A DNA stretch of 64,000 nucleotides, from assembly GCF_011075055.1 (NCBI RefSeq), contig NC_058151.1, positions 1,922,001-1,986,000 of the forward strand, given 5' to 3'. The DNA comes from Mangifera indica. Lineage: Eukaryota; Streptophyta; Magnoliopsida; Sapindales; Anacardiaceae. A model generated the notes under the pieces. That model made no database searches. It was not told the origin of the DNA and saw nothing but the letters and a program-made list of their open reading frames with translations. The translations under genes and the position numbers were made by a program. The stretch's first letter is position 1. Each line of letters starts with the position of its first letter. Shown piece after piece: positions 23,801 through 35,381 of this stretch.

Positions 23801-25251
23801 ACTCGAATTAAAATTTCCCAAATACTCTAGTTTTTGGCCGGCATCACTTGATAGGAATTCCACAACAAATCCATAAAGAAATAAGGTGCCAATCATTACA
23901 TCAAGGCAGTAAAAGGATTTAACTTTCTCACAAAACAAAACCAATCTCCACTTCAGAAAGTTAAAAAAAAAAAAAATAGATGATTCATCATTTTGGCTAT
24001 AAAAAACTAGAATAATTTCCATAAATACACACATCTAACAGGAATAATGCTAGATGTAACAGCATGCCTGCCAGTAACCTTGATTTTTCTCGTATGAGAG
24101 TACAAGGAGAACCAGTTTTACCTCCAAGGCCACATCATTGAATGATACAACTTCCTTTGCTTCATCCACAGAAAGCTGTTTACAACATAAAAAGATAAAA
24201 ATACAACCAAGTGGGAAGACCTTCATCAAAAACAAATCAGAAGAAAGCTATCACTATCACCTTATCCCAAAATGCTCCTAAAAGATCCCTGTTTTTGGCA
24301 GAATCCTAGATATGCAAAAAAAAAATGCTTCTGTGAGAATCCTAAAAATGAAGGACACCATCAAAATAGTTGATAAAGATAATACTTATAAACAAATTCA
24401 ATACGAAATAAAACATTATAGAAGGCTGATATCCACATTCCTAAAAGATAGCAAATATCCGTATTCCGGAGCTGTTTAGTTAGAACATTAAAAGCTTAAA
24501 AGTAATCATACTGATAAAGATAATAATCAAATTTTCAAGACAGTTATGAAACCTTATCAAGCTTTTTCAACCGATGGTGGACACGTATATGTCTCCTATA
24601 GTTAATAGTGGAGCAGAATTCTTGGGAACACTTGTCACATTTCTGCAGCTGTATCTTCATAGGAGTAGAAAGAAAAGGCCAACCAGGGAGTTCTGCCAAA
24701 AGTAAAGTGACAGTAAATCAACTTACATGGCTTCAACTTCAAACAAGGCCTATTCTTGCACACAACTCAGAAACTTAAAAGTACATGCGATATACAGACA
24801 CATATAAGTACATAAGAGACACAGTATTCAGGACCACACCTAGCCTGAGCAATGGTAACAATGGCCTCAGGAAATTTGAGAACTTGCATCTGAAGCATAC
24901 TTTCAGATGCAATCAATGCTCTCCTAAAAAAATGCAACACTTTTTGTAATGAACAAATTCCTCATTCCCTTTAATGATAGATTCATATTAATTGAAACTA
25001 TTACAATGGTCAAGGAAATTTTCCTTTCTTCTATAAGTCTAATTTTCAAACCATTATAGTTTATTGGTACCTTGCTGATCCAGAGCTTGGAGTAATTGGA
25101 TCCACTGAACTGAGCTGTCTCCATTTCTAGAGAAAGAAAGAAGAGACTCTTTTCCAATTGCTTGTTTAATAAAAGTATCTAGTGACTCATTTCCTTCCTC
25201 TACTTTCACCACATCTGTGGTGTTAGAGGCTTTCAGTTTTGCTACCGGCAT
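20847..25251 (-). CDS. C2H2 zinc-finger, coiled-coil protein (plant-specific, uncharacterised)
   Basis: Nine exons: 25071-25251, 24553-24692, 24261-24305, 24122-24175, 23210-23314, 22899-23102, 22670-22755, 21209-22260, 20847-21103; 2124 nt, 707 aa. It starts MPVAKLKASNTTDVVK. A classical finger, C-x2-C-x12-H-x3-H, lies at Cys79, Cys82, His95, His99 (CDKCSQEFC...RRHIRVH) after the LPGWPFLS motif. Then come a conserved middle region (DLLGAFWDKLSVDEAKEVVS) and a charged helical segment EEEEAAQRRQAELLERKRQ-like that is probably coiled coil. The tail is low-complexity and polar, ending in basic KFRTKPDKGTKIKYIPKHR. A 27-bp perfect tandem repeat duplicates HGTKGPVPV. I recall similar unnamed plant proteins around Arabidopsis At5g54920, but the locus match is from memory. 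Role unknown; the finger suggests nucleic-acid or protein binding. Confidence 0.9.
21411..21464 (-). repeat. Perfect 27-bp tandem duplication inside the zinc-finger gene
   Basis: 21411-21437 and 21438-21464 are identical (each begins AACTGGGACAGGACC on plus). The unit is in frame and encodes HGTKGPVPV twice. Perfect identity implies a recent duplication or a length-variable site. Confidence 0.95.
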
Positions 25252-27026
25252 TTATGCACACAGGAAATTTATGCTCGCTATGTCATAAGACGCCACTGCA
25301 ACAAGAAGAATAACATGCATGACAACCCCACAACTGTTAAAGCCAAAAAAAAAAAAAAAAACACCAGGCAATCATCTAATAAATGAGAATAATGACATCC
25401 TATATAAATAAATGAATTGAACCAAAGAGTGAGCTCCCATTTCACCATTGTTATAAGAAATGGAAGGGCTGGATACACCTTATTGTTCTCATTGGCTATA
25501 TAAGTAGCTATCATTTTGCCACCATTGTTTATGTCCCAAGTACCAACTGTCGATGGTTCTATAAACAAAATAAAAAATCTCAAGAACTTAAAAAAGAATA
25601 ACCTAAAAAGAGACCCTATGACAAATAGAAATCGTTGTAGAAACAGTCGACCACTGAATCTACAGAACCAGAACATTGAACAAAAACGTAGCACTCTCAA
25701 TTAACAATAAGGTAAAAAAGATAACAACTCAACTTATACAAAACCAGATCGCTAAAGTAATACATTACTATCAATTCGGTTTGGTTTTACAAATTTAGAA
25801 AGAAAATTGATAAACTTTAGAGTCTTCCATTGTCCATGGTCGGCTGAAGTTCTGATTAACCTCAGGAAAATTATATAACTAGCAAAGTGATTTAATTTTT
25901 CAGATAAAAATAAGAAATTTTATCAACTACAAAGAAAAGAAACTATTGCATGTCCGCATAAAAAAATCAAAAAAAAAAAAGGAACGATCGGAAAAAGGCA
26001 ACTATTGTTAGCCACTATTGATTGTCCGCATAAAAAAATACACAAAAAAAGAAACTGATGAACGAAAAAGGAAACTATCGTTAGGGTTTCGTGTGATGTA
26101 ATCAGTCTACAAAACATGTTGTCGAATTGCATGTATATACGTAGAAATACATAACACAAAGAAAGTGAAGCGATCCGATGGCGTACCAGCGGCAAGCAAG
26201 GGAGATCGGTTAAAGGCGAGATCGGCCTGATTCAAAGTTACCGACGAGAAGATTGTTAAGTGTTTGGCGGGAGAGAGAAACGCCGAGAAATGATCGGCCC
26301 TGAACTTGAGGGAAAGAAAAAGAGAGTTTCGAGGGGGAGAGTGAAAATTGAAAATAAAACAGAACCCTGTTTAGCGTGGAAATAAAAATAAGTTTTTTTT
26401 TTTATAATTAAGGGTACACCCGACATGTGAGATTTTTTGAGACGCGCTGTCAAGGTAAGTGAGAAACACGAAAAGAAGTGCGGATATGGGTTCCCCAGAT
26501 GGCCCAAAGATTAATGTCACTGGGCTTTTCCATAAAATTTGTATGGTGTCAAATGGGTTCTAACAAGTGCTTGAAATTGGAATAAAAAATAGTTTACGAT
26601 AGGTTTGAATCGAATCAAGTTTTTTAATTGATTATAATTTATTTGTTTATTGGTTCAATCTAAATTGATTATTAAAACATTAATTTTTAGTTTGGATCTT
26701 TTTCCAATCAAACCAGGCCTTGACCTCGAACCCTTGATTAGGTCAAATCTCGATCTAAATTTATAGGATGGTTTCTTTGTAGGAGGGGCCAAACAGAACT
26801 TGATAAACACTGTCATATCGTATTCTAACTGGTTTCTCAACTATCCTTCCTTCCAAACACGGGGCCTTAAGATAAGAAGTCCCGCGCCAGAAGCCCAAGC
26901 AGGTGGGTGAATAAATTACTGCTAAACAAATTCTCACCTGACTTTCCTCGGCCATTTCTTTGACTGGTAGATTTTCAACTCATCCCTCTACTCAAATGAG
27001 CAATTCTAACCATTGTTCTCTTCTCT
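25252..27026. other. Divergent promoter region between the zinc-finger and coiled-coil genes
   Basis: 25252 to about 26330 probably holds the spliced 5' leader of the minus-strand zinc-finger gene; a G/A-rich stretch near 26270-26340 may be its first exon. From 26400 the DNA holds a T-run and then a short dispersed-repeat fragment (GGTTTGAATCGAATCAAG near 26600). Between 26780 and 26955 is a 64-codon minus-strand ORF (MAEESQVRICLAVIYSPTC) that I cannot support as a gene. The coiled-coil gene starts at 27034. Confidence 0.45.
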
Positions 27027-27050
27027 ATGGGCCATGGAAACCGCCGATGA
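27027..27050 (+). promoter_or_regulatory. Overlapping upstream ORF of seven codons
   Basis: ATG GGC CAT GGA AAC CGC CGA TGA begins seven bases before the main ATG (27034) and overlaps it in another frame. A ribosome starting here would stop at 27050. The main ATG has the better context (GCCATGG), so leaky scanning or choice between the two is likely. Confidence 0.6.
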
Positions 27051-29592
27051 AGCAACTCCTTTGGAAGCCGAAATCAACGGCCCCGATCATCTGACTGATT
27101 CCGTTGACGGTTCGGATCCGCCGACTGCTTCCGAACTCTGTAATCATGATCATCTTCTCGCTGAGTTGGAGTCTCTCCGCCAGGCCTACCAGAGCCTCCA
27201 ATCGAATTCCTCTGCGTTGGAGGATAAGTTGTTCCTCCTCCAGCGTGAAAAAGAGGAGGCAACGAGAATGATGGATGAGTTATCGCGAGATAGAGACTCT
27301 CTCCGTGAAAATATTGTTCGATTAGAGACGTCGATAAAGGAAAGAGAAGACGAGTATAAGAGAAAGATTGACGAGGAATTGAAAGAGAAAGAGGAGTATG
27401 AGAGAAAGTTTGACGAGGAATTGAAAGAGAAAGAAGAGATTAAGTGTGAATTAGACGTATCTAGGGAGAGACTCGAAGTTCTAGAATCTGAAAAGAAAGA
27501 AAGAGATGAGTTTTTGTTAAAGAGCTTGGATTCGATTAAGTCAGTTAAGGAATGTTTAGTGAAGATAATTGACTGTTTGGATGACGAGAAAGTGATTGAG
27601 CGAGAAGACATTGAGATGGAAGAATCGAAATTAGACCAAGAGTCGAGGGCATTAGAGGAAGAAATAACAGCAATTACAGTGCTAGCAAGCAAAGCTGAAT
27701 CAAAAGTTAGTGAATATAAAGAATCAAAGAAAAAGGAAAAGAAGGAATTGGAAAACAGTGTAGTGAGTTTGACAGAAGAGAATCGCGACATAAACAGTTT
27801 GTTAAGGATAGCATTGGTGGAGAAAGAAGCAGTAGAGAAGAGTTTGAATAGACTGAAAGGTAACACTGATCAGAAGAGAGTGGCATTATTGCAAATTGCG
27901 GAACGTGGGTTGCAAAGAGTAGGGTTTGGTTTCATGATGGGCAGTGGAAATAATGAACAGTCACAGGAGAGTTTGGGGACTAATGTTGTCCCACCGAGTA
28001 ATAAATCTGATAGCAGTGAGTGTGAAGAGGAAGTTGTTAGTCTGGTATGTATGTTCAACTGTAATTGCAATTTTAATAGATTCATTTAGGATTCTGTATG
28101 ATTTTGTTCATGTGGTATTATTAAGTAGAAATTGTACTTGGATGTGTATTGTCATGGATTCTTCTAGGATTACTTGTAAACCTTTTCGTGTAGGTGGAGA
28201 ATTTCTGGTTTTAATTTGCGCTTGTCCTTACAGGCATCAACTGTAGAGAGGATAATGAAGAATTTACGGCTTGAAATCACTCAATTGAGGAGATCATTGG
28301 ATGAATCTAGGTATTTCTTCATGGATTTGCAGCTGTATTATTTTACATATATGATTTTGTTGTAGAGTTACTGAGGAAATGATCGTATAATCTGTATATT
28401 TATTTTATCATCTTCAATCTGTTGAGTTTTGCTTTCTTGACAATGGTCAATAATTATAGTTTCTTTGCCAGGTCAGATACCGAGCGACTACAGAGTCTTA
28501 CAGAGAAACAAGCTAAAACTATTGAAGAAAATGTATTGTACATCAAAGAGTTGGAAGATAGAGAGAGGGTGTTGGCTCAAAATGTAATTATCTGTTTTAG
28601 CAAGAAATTAAGGATTCTCCATGTGCACATCTTAGGCATTTTCTTTTTTGACTGCTGATTCATACTTTCTGGTTTATTGCTATAAGATTGAGGAACTGCT
28701 ATTTGATATAAAAGCGATGGAAGAAGAAGTTGTTAGATGGCGGGAAGCTTGTGAGTTAGAGGTGGAAGCTGGTAAAACTGAGATTGAAGAGCGCGACAAA
28801 GTGGTAAATACCCATGTTCAATATGAACTTCTATTGACTAAGGTTGCTTTTCCTAATTAAGTAGCATTTTCTTGCTCATAATGTTGTTGCTTCTCTTGGT
28901 TGCCTCACTCTGCTACTTTTAAAGGTATTTTTGAGATTTGCCTTTTATCGAACCATTATTCAGAGTTCATTGCCATTACTGACTAGTGGAGTGTGGTCTT
29001 GACAATATGCAGTCTAATAAACATATAACATGGTTAGCATCTATGAATTAGGAACAGATAGTTAAGTTTTTGTCTTCTATGTAAGATATTATTCCCCCAA
29101 GGATTTTCATATGGCGTACAAATTGGTAATTCCATGTAGCTGGAACTTGTAGAATATTGTTACATTAAAATTATATACTTTCCATTGTCACATATTTTCC
29201 GTTGTCAATATGATATGGCATTGTCAAATGCTAAAGCGTTACTGTTTTATTAGGTTCTGATTCTGAAGCAAGAGTTGGAGAAAACAAAGAATGCTTTAGA
29301 AATATCAAATAGTAAGTTAAAGCTGAAGGAAGAAGTTGCTAGTGCTGCAATGACTGCCCAAGCAGCAGCAGAGAGGTCTCTGCAGCTGGCTGACAGCAGG
29401 GCTGCAGAACTTCGTGAGCGTATTGAGGAACTAACAAGACAATTAGAAGAAGCAGAGAGCAAAGAAAGGAGTCGCCGAAAGGTGAGACACATATGTTGGC
29501 CATGGCGAGTCCTTAGATCGAACGCAACCAATAACACCAACAGCGTAAAACGGATGCTACCAGAAATGCAAGCCTTGCTTTCTGGTGTATGA
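27034..29592 (+). CDS. Long coiled-coil protein, At3g49055-like
   Basis: Five exons: 27034-28044, 28234-28310, 28472-28583, 28687-28803, 29254-29592; 1656 nt, 551 aa. It starts METADEATPLEAEINGPDH. From about residue 40 almost to the end it is heptad-like and rich in Glu, Lys and Leu (LLAELESLRQAYQSLQ; DEELKEKEEYERKFDEELKE is an internal near-repeat), the signature of a long coiled coil. The tail RRKVRHICWPWR followed by LPEMQALLSGV is the conserved end of the At3g49055-type family; it reads through a possible GTGAGA donor at 29482. No catalytic domain is visible. These proteins are uncharacterised and probably structural or scaffold. I chose 27034 because an in-frame codon upstream is TTG, not ATG. 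It is convergent with the kinesin gene. Confidence 0.9.
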
Positions 29593-29890
29593 ATCATCGT
29601 CACATAGCATTGTTTTGTTTAGGGCTGCATTATCTATTTGAATCAGCTCGTGTTATTTCATTTTACACATTTTGTCTATAAAATCAAGGTTAAAGCTTTA
29701 CTGATTGTTAACAGGTGCAACTGAAGGAAATCCTCCTCTGTATAACTCAAAATAGTTCAAAGACAAGAAGTTCTACAACCCAACACAACAAGGAAATTAA
29801 AAAAAAAAGGATGATTAACAATGCATCACCCTGCTTCTACCAAAATATTTTCTTTTTATACAAATCTGAACAACCATTGCTTTTTATAAA

Positions 29891-32800
29891 TTATATGAGC
29901 TCTTCGATCCCCTTACTCACCATCTTCTTTATCTACATAGGAAATAAAATAAATTTAGCTTAAAATAAACTTTTAAATATCATAATGTCACACTGAAAAT
30001 TATATTATCTTTTAGAATCAAACTAAATATTGACCTAGTAAAGTGGATGGTCTGGTTCAATTAATGGTCAGATCGGTTGATTAGTAGTTATACCAATTAA
30101 TTGTTTAAAAATAATATTTAAAAATTTTGTTATATAATTTATCATTAATTATATAATTTAATTTATTTAACATCAAAATAACTTATGGTGTATATATATT
30201 CAAATGTGATAAATAAGGATTGGGTTTAAGTTTTTATAATGAATTTTAAAAAAATTAATTTTTTATGTTGATTGAATCAAACCCGGTTTTATATCTTGTC
30301 TAATCAGACAGTTCAAATGGCTTAATCTGGTTTTTAGGTGAATTAAAACCGATTTAATTAACGGTTAATAGTTCAATCAGTCAAATCCGCTAGTCTGATC
30401 TAGTTTTAAAACTATAATATTTACAATGTCAACAAAAATTACCTGTTTGGCTGAAAGTCCAATGTCTTTCAGATCATCAAGCTGTAAAACAAAATAAGGA
30501 AACTTACTGCCTTGATAACCAATCACATATTAACTTTCAGAAAATCAAAGAAAAATCAAGTTTCATGCTTACACTCTTGAAGTACTCAGGAGATTCCTGA
30601 CGAAGCTCAAAAACGTAGGTGGCTCTTTTCTCCCCAATTCCCTGTATGATACACATTCATTTTTAGTGCATTTGATATGGTGATTGATAACCAAACAACT
30701 CGATGTTACAATCTTAAAACGTTCCCCACCTTTAATTTTATCAAGTCATCCCTGTTAACCAGAAAAAAAAAAAAAAAGTAGAAAATCAGTCACAGAAATG
30801 TTGCATAATATAACAAATACTCATGGGTGTTTATGTAGTTTTCTTCTTCAATTTATAGCGGCTAATGCTTTGATAATAGAAATTTGAAGCTTTAGAGGAC
30901 TAATAATGGAGTCTTTATATCATCAATAAATGAAAGGAGTTTGTTTAACATTGCAAGGAAACATTTACCTGCTACCGCTATTTAAGATCTTCAAATATTC
31001 TTTAACAACGGAATCCTACAAAACACAAAATGAAATTAATAATGTGAAAACTAATACTAACTCAAATCTATATTCAGAAAGAAGCTACAGTGCATCCTAC
31101 CTTCATTTTAGAACTATGAATGTTAATGGCTGACCATGGACTATTGATTTTTGTCTCCTTATTGTCACTCACTGGAACTCTCCTTTCAGGAGTTTTTGGT
31201 TCCACAAAATCAGTACAAGATTGAACATTTGATGAAGAATCATTCCTCGGTGGCATCTCTGGGTGTCGAGGAGTTGAGGAAAGAAGCAACTTCAAATTGT
31301 TAGATATTTGTTGCAACCGTTCACTAATTAATGGTGAATCATCTTTATTGATGTGGGAATCATCGTTTTCCTTATCCAAGTTTCCACCTGCCACAAAATA
31401 TATCAGAGAAAAACATATCATACTTTTATGTTTATTACACATATAAGAAGCTTTCAGAAATTACGAGGGCATACATTCTTCATTGAAGGATGGTGTAATT
31501 AACTGGCAATTGATGCTTGAGTTAACTTCCCTGTGATTGTTTTCACCGTGAAGAAAAGAATCCTAGGAAAACCAAAAGAACATGTTATTGGAAGAGGTTT
31601 TGATCAAACGAATATTTTTACCAAAGAGGAGTTAAATCACCTTATCTGCTATGGTGGTTTCTTGTGGATAAGTGGTTGCTAGTGGAGAAGCATCCTGAAG
31701 ATAGAAAGACAATGTTAATTTGAAACAAAGCAAATTCACATGAGATTATTTGACTGCTAAATAGATTTTTGCCTTTTCTGCCACAAAAGTTGAATCTTTA
31801 TCTGGTAGGGCAGTGAAGACGGAACTTTCCTGCATAAAACCTCAGTTGACATTGGTTAAACAACTGCTAATATTATCAAGAAAAAAGTGTAATTGAGTAA
31901 AAGAAGATAAAAAGTTATCATGTCAATATGGATATTTTTTAGGTACACTTGAAATTAAAGTGTTATTTCTCAAACTAAATTTATTCTTAGAAAGGATCAT
32001 CAGTATATTTATTTGAAATTAGTTGGATACACTCAAGCCTCAGGATTGAGAATAAAGAATAATGTTATCATCTAAATTTTTATTCATTCCCACCTAGGGA
32101 TCAAAACTGGGAATTGTGATATATTATTAAACATGTAAGAAGAAAAAGGTCAGTTTCCTTTCATTTTTCAAATATAGTAATAAAGGAGATTAGTCAAACA
32201 AATTGGTATACATTAGCAAAAGAATGTTCAATGTTCCTAAAACTTTGGTCTAACATCTATGTTAATACCTAGATTTTCCATTCCTCTATTTCTTTTGCCA
32301 AATTGGTTACTATATATGTAATTTCTAGATAACTATATTGCGACAAGAAAGTATGTACCTTCTGGTATATCTTCTTCTCAGAATTAGTCAAATGACTTGC
32401 TTCATCAAACAGTCTTCTTTAAGTTGAAAAAGAAATTGAACCAAAAAAAAAAAGTTAATTATAAGTGAGCATATATACAGGAAGAGGGAGAAATGTGATT
32501 AGCTTAGGTAGAACTGTTCCTAAGTACCTTCCTTTCATCTCAGAAACTGTACCATTGGCTTTCTTTACAGAAAAATGTGGTTGGTTCCCAATTTGTTTCC
32601 TATTGGTAGAAACGCTCCCATGTAACTGACTAATCTGTGAAGAATATAGCCTTGCTGAACTTTTGGCTTTCTTTACGGAGTCTAAGACAGTCTGATTAAT
32701 GCCTTGACGACAACGAGATGCTAAACTCATCATGTAAATGGAATCTTGGCTGAAAGATGGGTTCTACATTAAAAAATGACAAAGAAAGTGAAACTAAGAA

Positions 32801-34634
32801 TCTACTGTAACAGCAGAATCTTCATAAAGGACAACCAAAAACAGTTTGTTTAACTATTTACCCAAAACTGTCACAAGAGAAAACGAAAAATCTAATAGCC
32901 TTACCAAACAAGTGAGCATCAGAACTATGTTCTTCCCTCCCAATGAATCTTGCAACATGCGGGTTAGCTTGCTTTCCCGATAAGGCACATGACTTTTATT
33001 GGCATTCAAAGCATAAATAACATTGTGTAATGCATGTATGGACCTATTGACTTTAGTACTCTCAGCAAGATTGAGACCTTCACTACTTTTTCTTCGAGTA
33101 TCCTCATAACCTGATAAATGCAGCATCAACAAGGGGTGAAAAGTAAATACTTATCCCTGTCAGAGGAATAGCTGAAAAATACATGCCATTATATTATGCT
33201 GAAAAAACTTATCAAAACCTGCCAAGTCAACAAAATTCATCTTGCCAACAGGAATGGAATTTGATGGAGACGATATGTGTATTATTAAACATCTATGGCT
33301 CTGTTGGGGAATTGCTATCTTTTGCAGAGGTTTACGTGAATTATGCTCAACAAGATATAGTTTTTGAAATTCTGATATGGATTTCACAGGTACCTGAAAT
33401 CAAGTTAAAACAGAAGGTCACATGAAATGGGATGATGAAATTTAATCTCTCTGCCTTTGAACTTTTGTCAACCCAATTAACTCATAATAATACCTGAGAA
33501 AGTCCCTTGAGTAGAATTTTGCCTTGACCATTTTCCAAAGCTAGAACTTGTTTCCGTTTTGGAACCAATAGATCATACACATGATCTTGAAAAATCTCAT
33601 AAAATGATATAGTAATTGATTTTCCAAGTTCCTCAGCAATAGAAAGAATTTCAACCATGGTTAACAGTGCCAGACCTGGATCCTTATCAGAACCCTTCGC
33701 AATAAAATAGTTCAATAGATAAGTATTTATCATACATATACATAAAAAAATCAAACAGAGAGGATTGGAATCCAACCTGAATTACATGAGTCTTCCCACT
33801 CCCTTTAGCTCCATTAGCAATAATAGTAGCATTGCGGCCATCGAAAACCCCAGATATTAGAGGCTTTATTTCTCTAGTAAATATTGTATCATTGCCTTCA
33901 TTTTTCTCGTAGCAATAATCCAATTCACACAAATCCTTACCGCTACAAAAAAGTAACAAACCTTAATTTTCACACAACTCGTAAAATGGTATAACCCATG
34001 TTTAATAGTGTATTGCAAAGCCCAATCTTACTCCGAACTGTTTACTCCAGCAGATTGGTAAAATTACAAGTCCATTAAATAAAAAATTGAGAAAGCATGG
34101 AGTTTTTACCTCTAAAACCAGAGACATTGAAATACTAAGAAGAAATTTTTTTAACACAGAACTCAATTAAGCATAGTTGTGACCGGCCGAAAAAAGTCAT
34201 AGTAACATCCTTGAATTAGGTACTTTCCCCTTAGCAATTTTCAAATGAACAATCTTATGCGGAAGAGATAAAGAAATTGAAATACATACAACTCTATGCT
34301 CTAAAAGAAAAAAAAATCTTATTTCAAACTACAATTCCAGAGTTCAAATTAATTTTCTGTTAGCGATGTAACAGAATATTTTTAGTCTCTTTGTAACCTA
34401 ACTTTTTATGGCGTAAAATAAATAAAATGAAGCCTCGATGTACCTGCCGGATTGGTCACCATAGCAAATGGAGACAGTTTCGGACTCAACTCCATTAGGC
34501 TTGTGAACGGACACGCAACTGGAAGTTTCAGCCTCGAGATCTGTGAAACCTCTGACTTTTGCGATTACTCTGACCTTCTTACTGTTGTTGACCCCCGTTT
34601 TGGCCTTCGTTTGGTCCAGTTTTGGTGTATCCAT
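29891..34634 (-). CDS. Kinesin-like protein, KIN-10 (KIN-10B/10C) subfamily
   Basis: Sixteen exons: 34444-34634, 33777-33942, 33494-33694, 33219-33393, 32905-33110, 32528-32763, 32359-32416, 31773-31829, 31641-31694, 31475-31562, 31101-31387, 30969-31015, 30730-30751, 30573-30641, 30443-30481, 29891-29932; 1938 nt, 645 aa. The motor fills the first half. The P-loop is GAKGSGKT (residues 108-115), switch II is VDLAGYED (from 241), and PYRESKLTRMLQDSLGG is the conserved kinesin helix. Switch I is weak (SHRCLIIH rather than SSRSH). The C-terminus has a helix-hairpin-helix, LIKLKGIGEKRATYVFELR, as in chromokinesins, suggesting chromatin association. Microtubule motors of this group act in mitosis or meiosis; that is family knowledge. 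The exon ending at 31773 has a GC donor. The last exon gives IKKMVSKGIEELI and lies beyond a 510-bp intron filled with repeats. Confidence 0.92.
29995..30430. repeat. Repeat in the last intron of the kinesin gene
   Basis: Words such as GGTCTGGTTCAATTAATGGT, AAACCCGGTTTTATATC and TTAATTAACGGTTAATAG are shared in style with the dispersed GAACC-word repeats, though the copy is more diverged. It occupies nearly the whole final intron (29933-30442). Confidence 0.45.
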
Positions 34635-35372
34635 GAATCTCCAGGAGAAGAATGAATGTACAAAAACCGCGAATGAAATCGGTGGATTTGGTTGAGCCCC
34701 GTTCTGACCTTCTAACCGTGAGTGAAAACCGTGAAGATTTATCTAGAGTAGGAGAAGCACAGTCGGCTGAATGAAGGAATAAACAAGAGAAATTGACAGA
34801 AATGGAAAATGAATGGGAAATAGCCGTTAGCGTTTTGGTTTTGAAATTTTGGCCGTGACGCTCCTGTTGCCATATATGCAGCGGCAATTAGGACAAAGCA
34901 AAATAGGTATTATCATCCACGTGGCACCTCTAGAAGTGTACTTGATATTACAATTTTATATGTATTTTTTATTATTAATTAAATTTAATAATTTAAAAAA
35001 ATTAATTAAATTAATTATTTTAAAGGTTAATACAATTTTGACTAACATTTTCAAGATTTTAATTAAAAGAAAAAATATTTTAATTTCGATATTAGGATCC
35101 ATATTTTCACAAAATCATTTTAGATAAGGATTTCATAAAATCAATTTGAAAATTCAATTTTTTTAAGGTAATAATTTCATGAAATCAATTTGAAAATTTA
35201 ATTATTTTTGCGAATGTATAATTTGTACATATAATTTTATATATCATTTTGAAAATTCAATTATTTTTATGTTCATATAGTTTGTGATCCATATTTTATG
35301 AGGAATATTAGTAGATATGCAATGAGTTGTGTTGGATCGGCCCATTAGCGTGACAAAACCTACAAAATTATA
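34635..35372. other. Kinesin 5' region and AT-rich spacer
   Basis: 34635-34900 is the likely promoter and leader of the kinesin gene; a TTTGAAATTTTGGC stretch at about 34840 resembles an E2F-type TTTSGCGC-poor region but is not a real match. 34920-35372 is AT-rich, with a short repeated phrase ATAAAATCAATTTGAAAATT at about 35130 and 35175. No gene seen. Confidence 0.4.
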
Positions 35373-35381
35373 TATTTTTAT

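Noticed and set aside
25278..25700. 140-codon Phe/Leu-rich minus-strand ORF
   Set aside because: It lies in the leader-intron region of the zinc-finger gene and consists of translated T-rich tracts.
26761..26955. 64-codon minus-strand ORF near the coiled-coil promoter
   Set aside because: No recognised motif, no splice context, and it overlaps the presumed leader/promoter of the neighbouring gene.
27186..27866. 226-codon minus-strand ORF, Ser/Phe-rich
   Set aside because: It is the antisense shadow of the Glu/Lys-rich coiled-coil exon.
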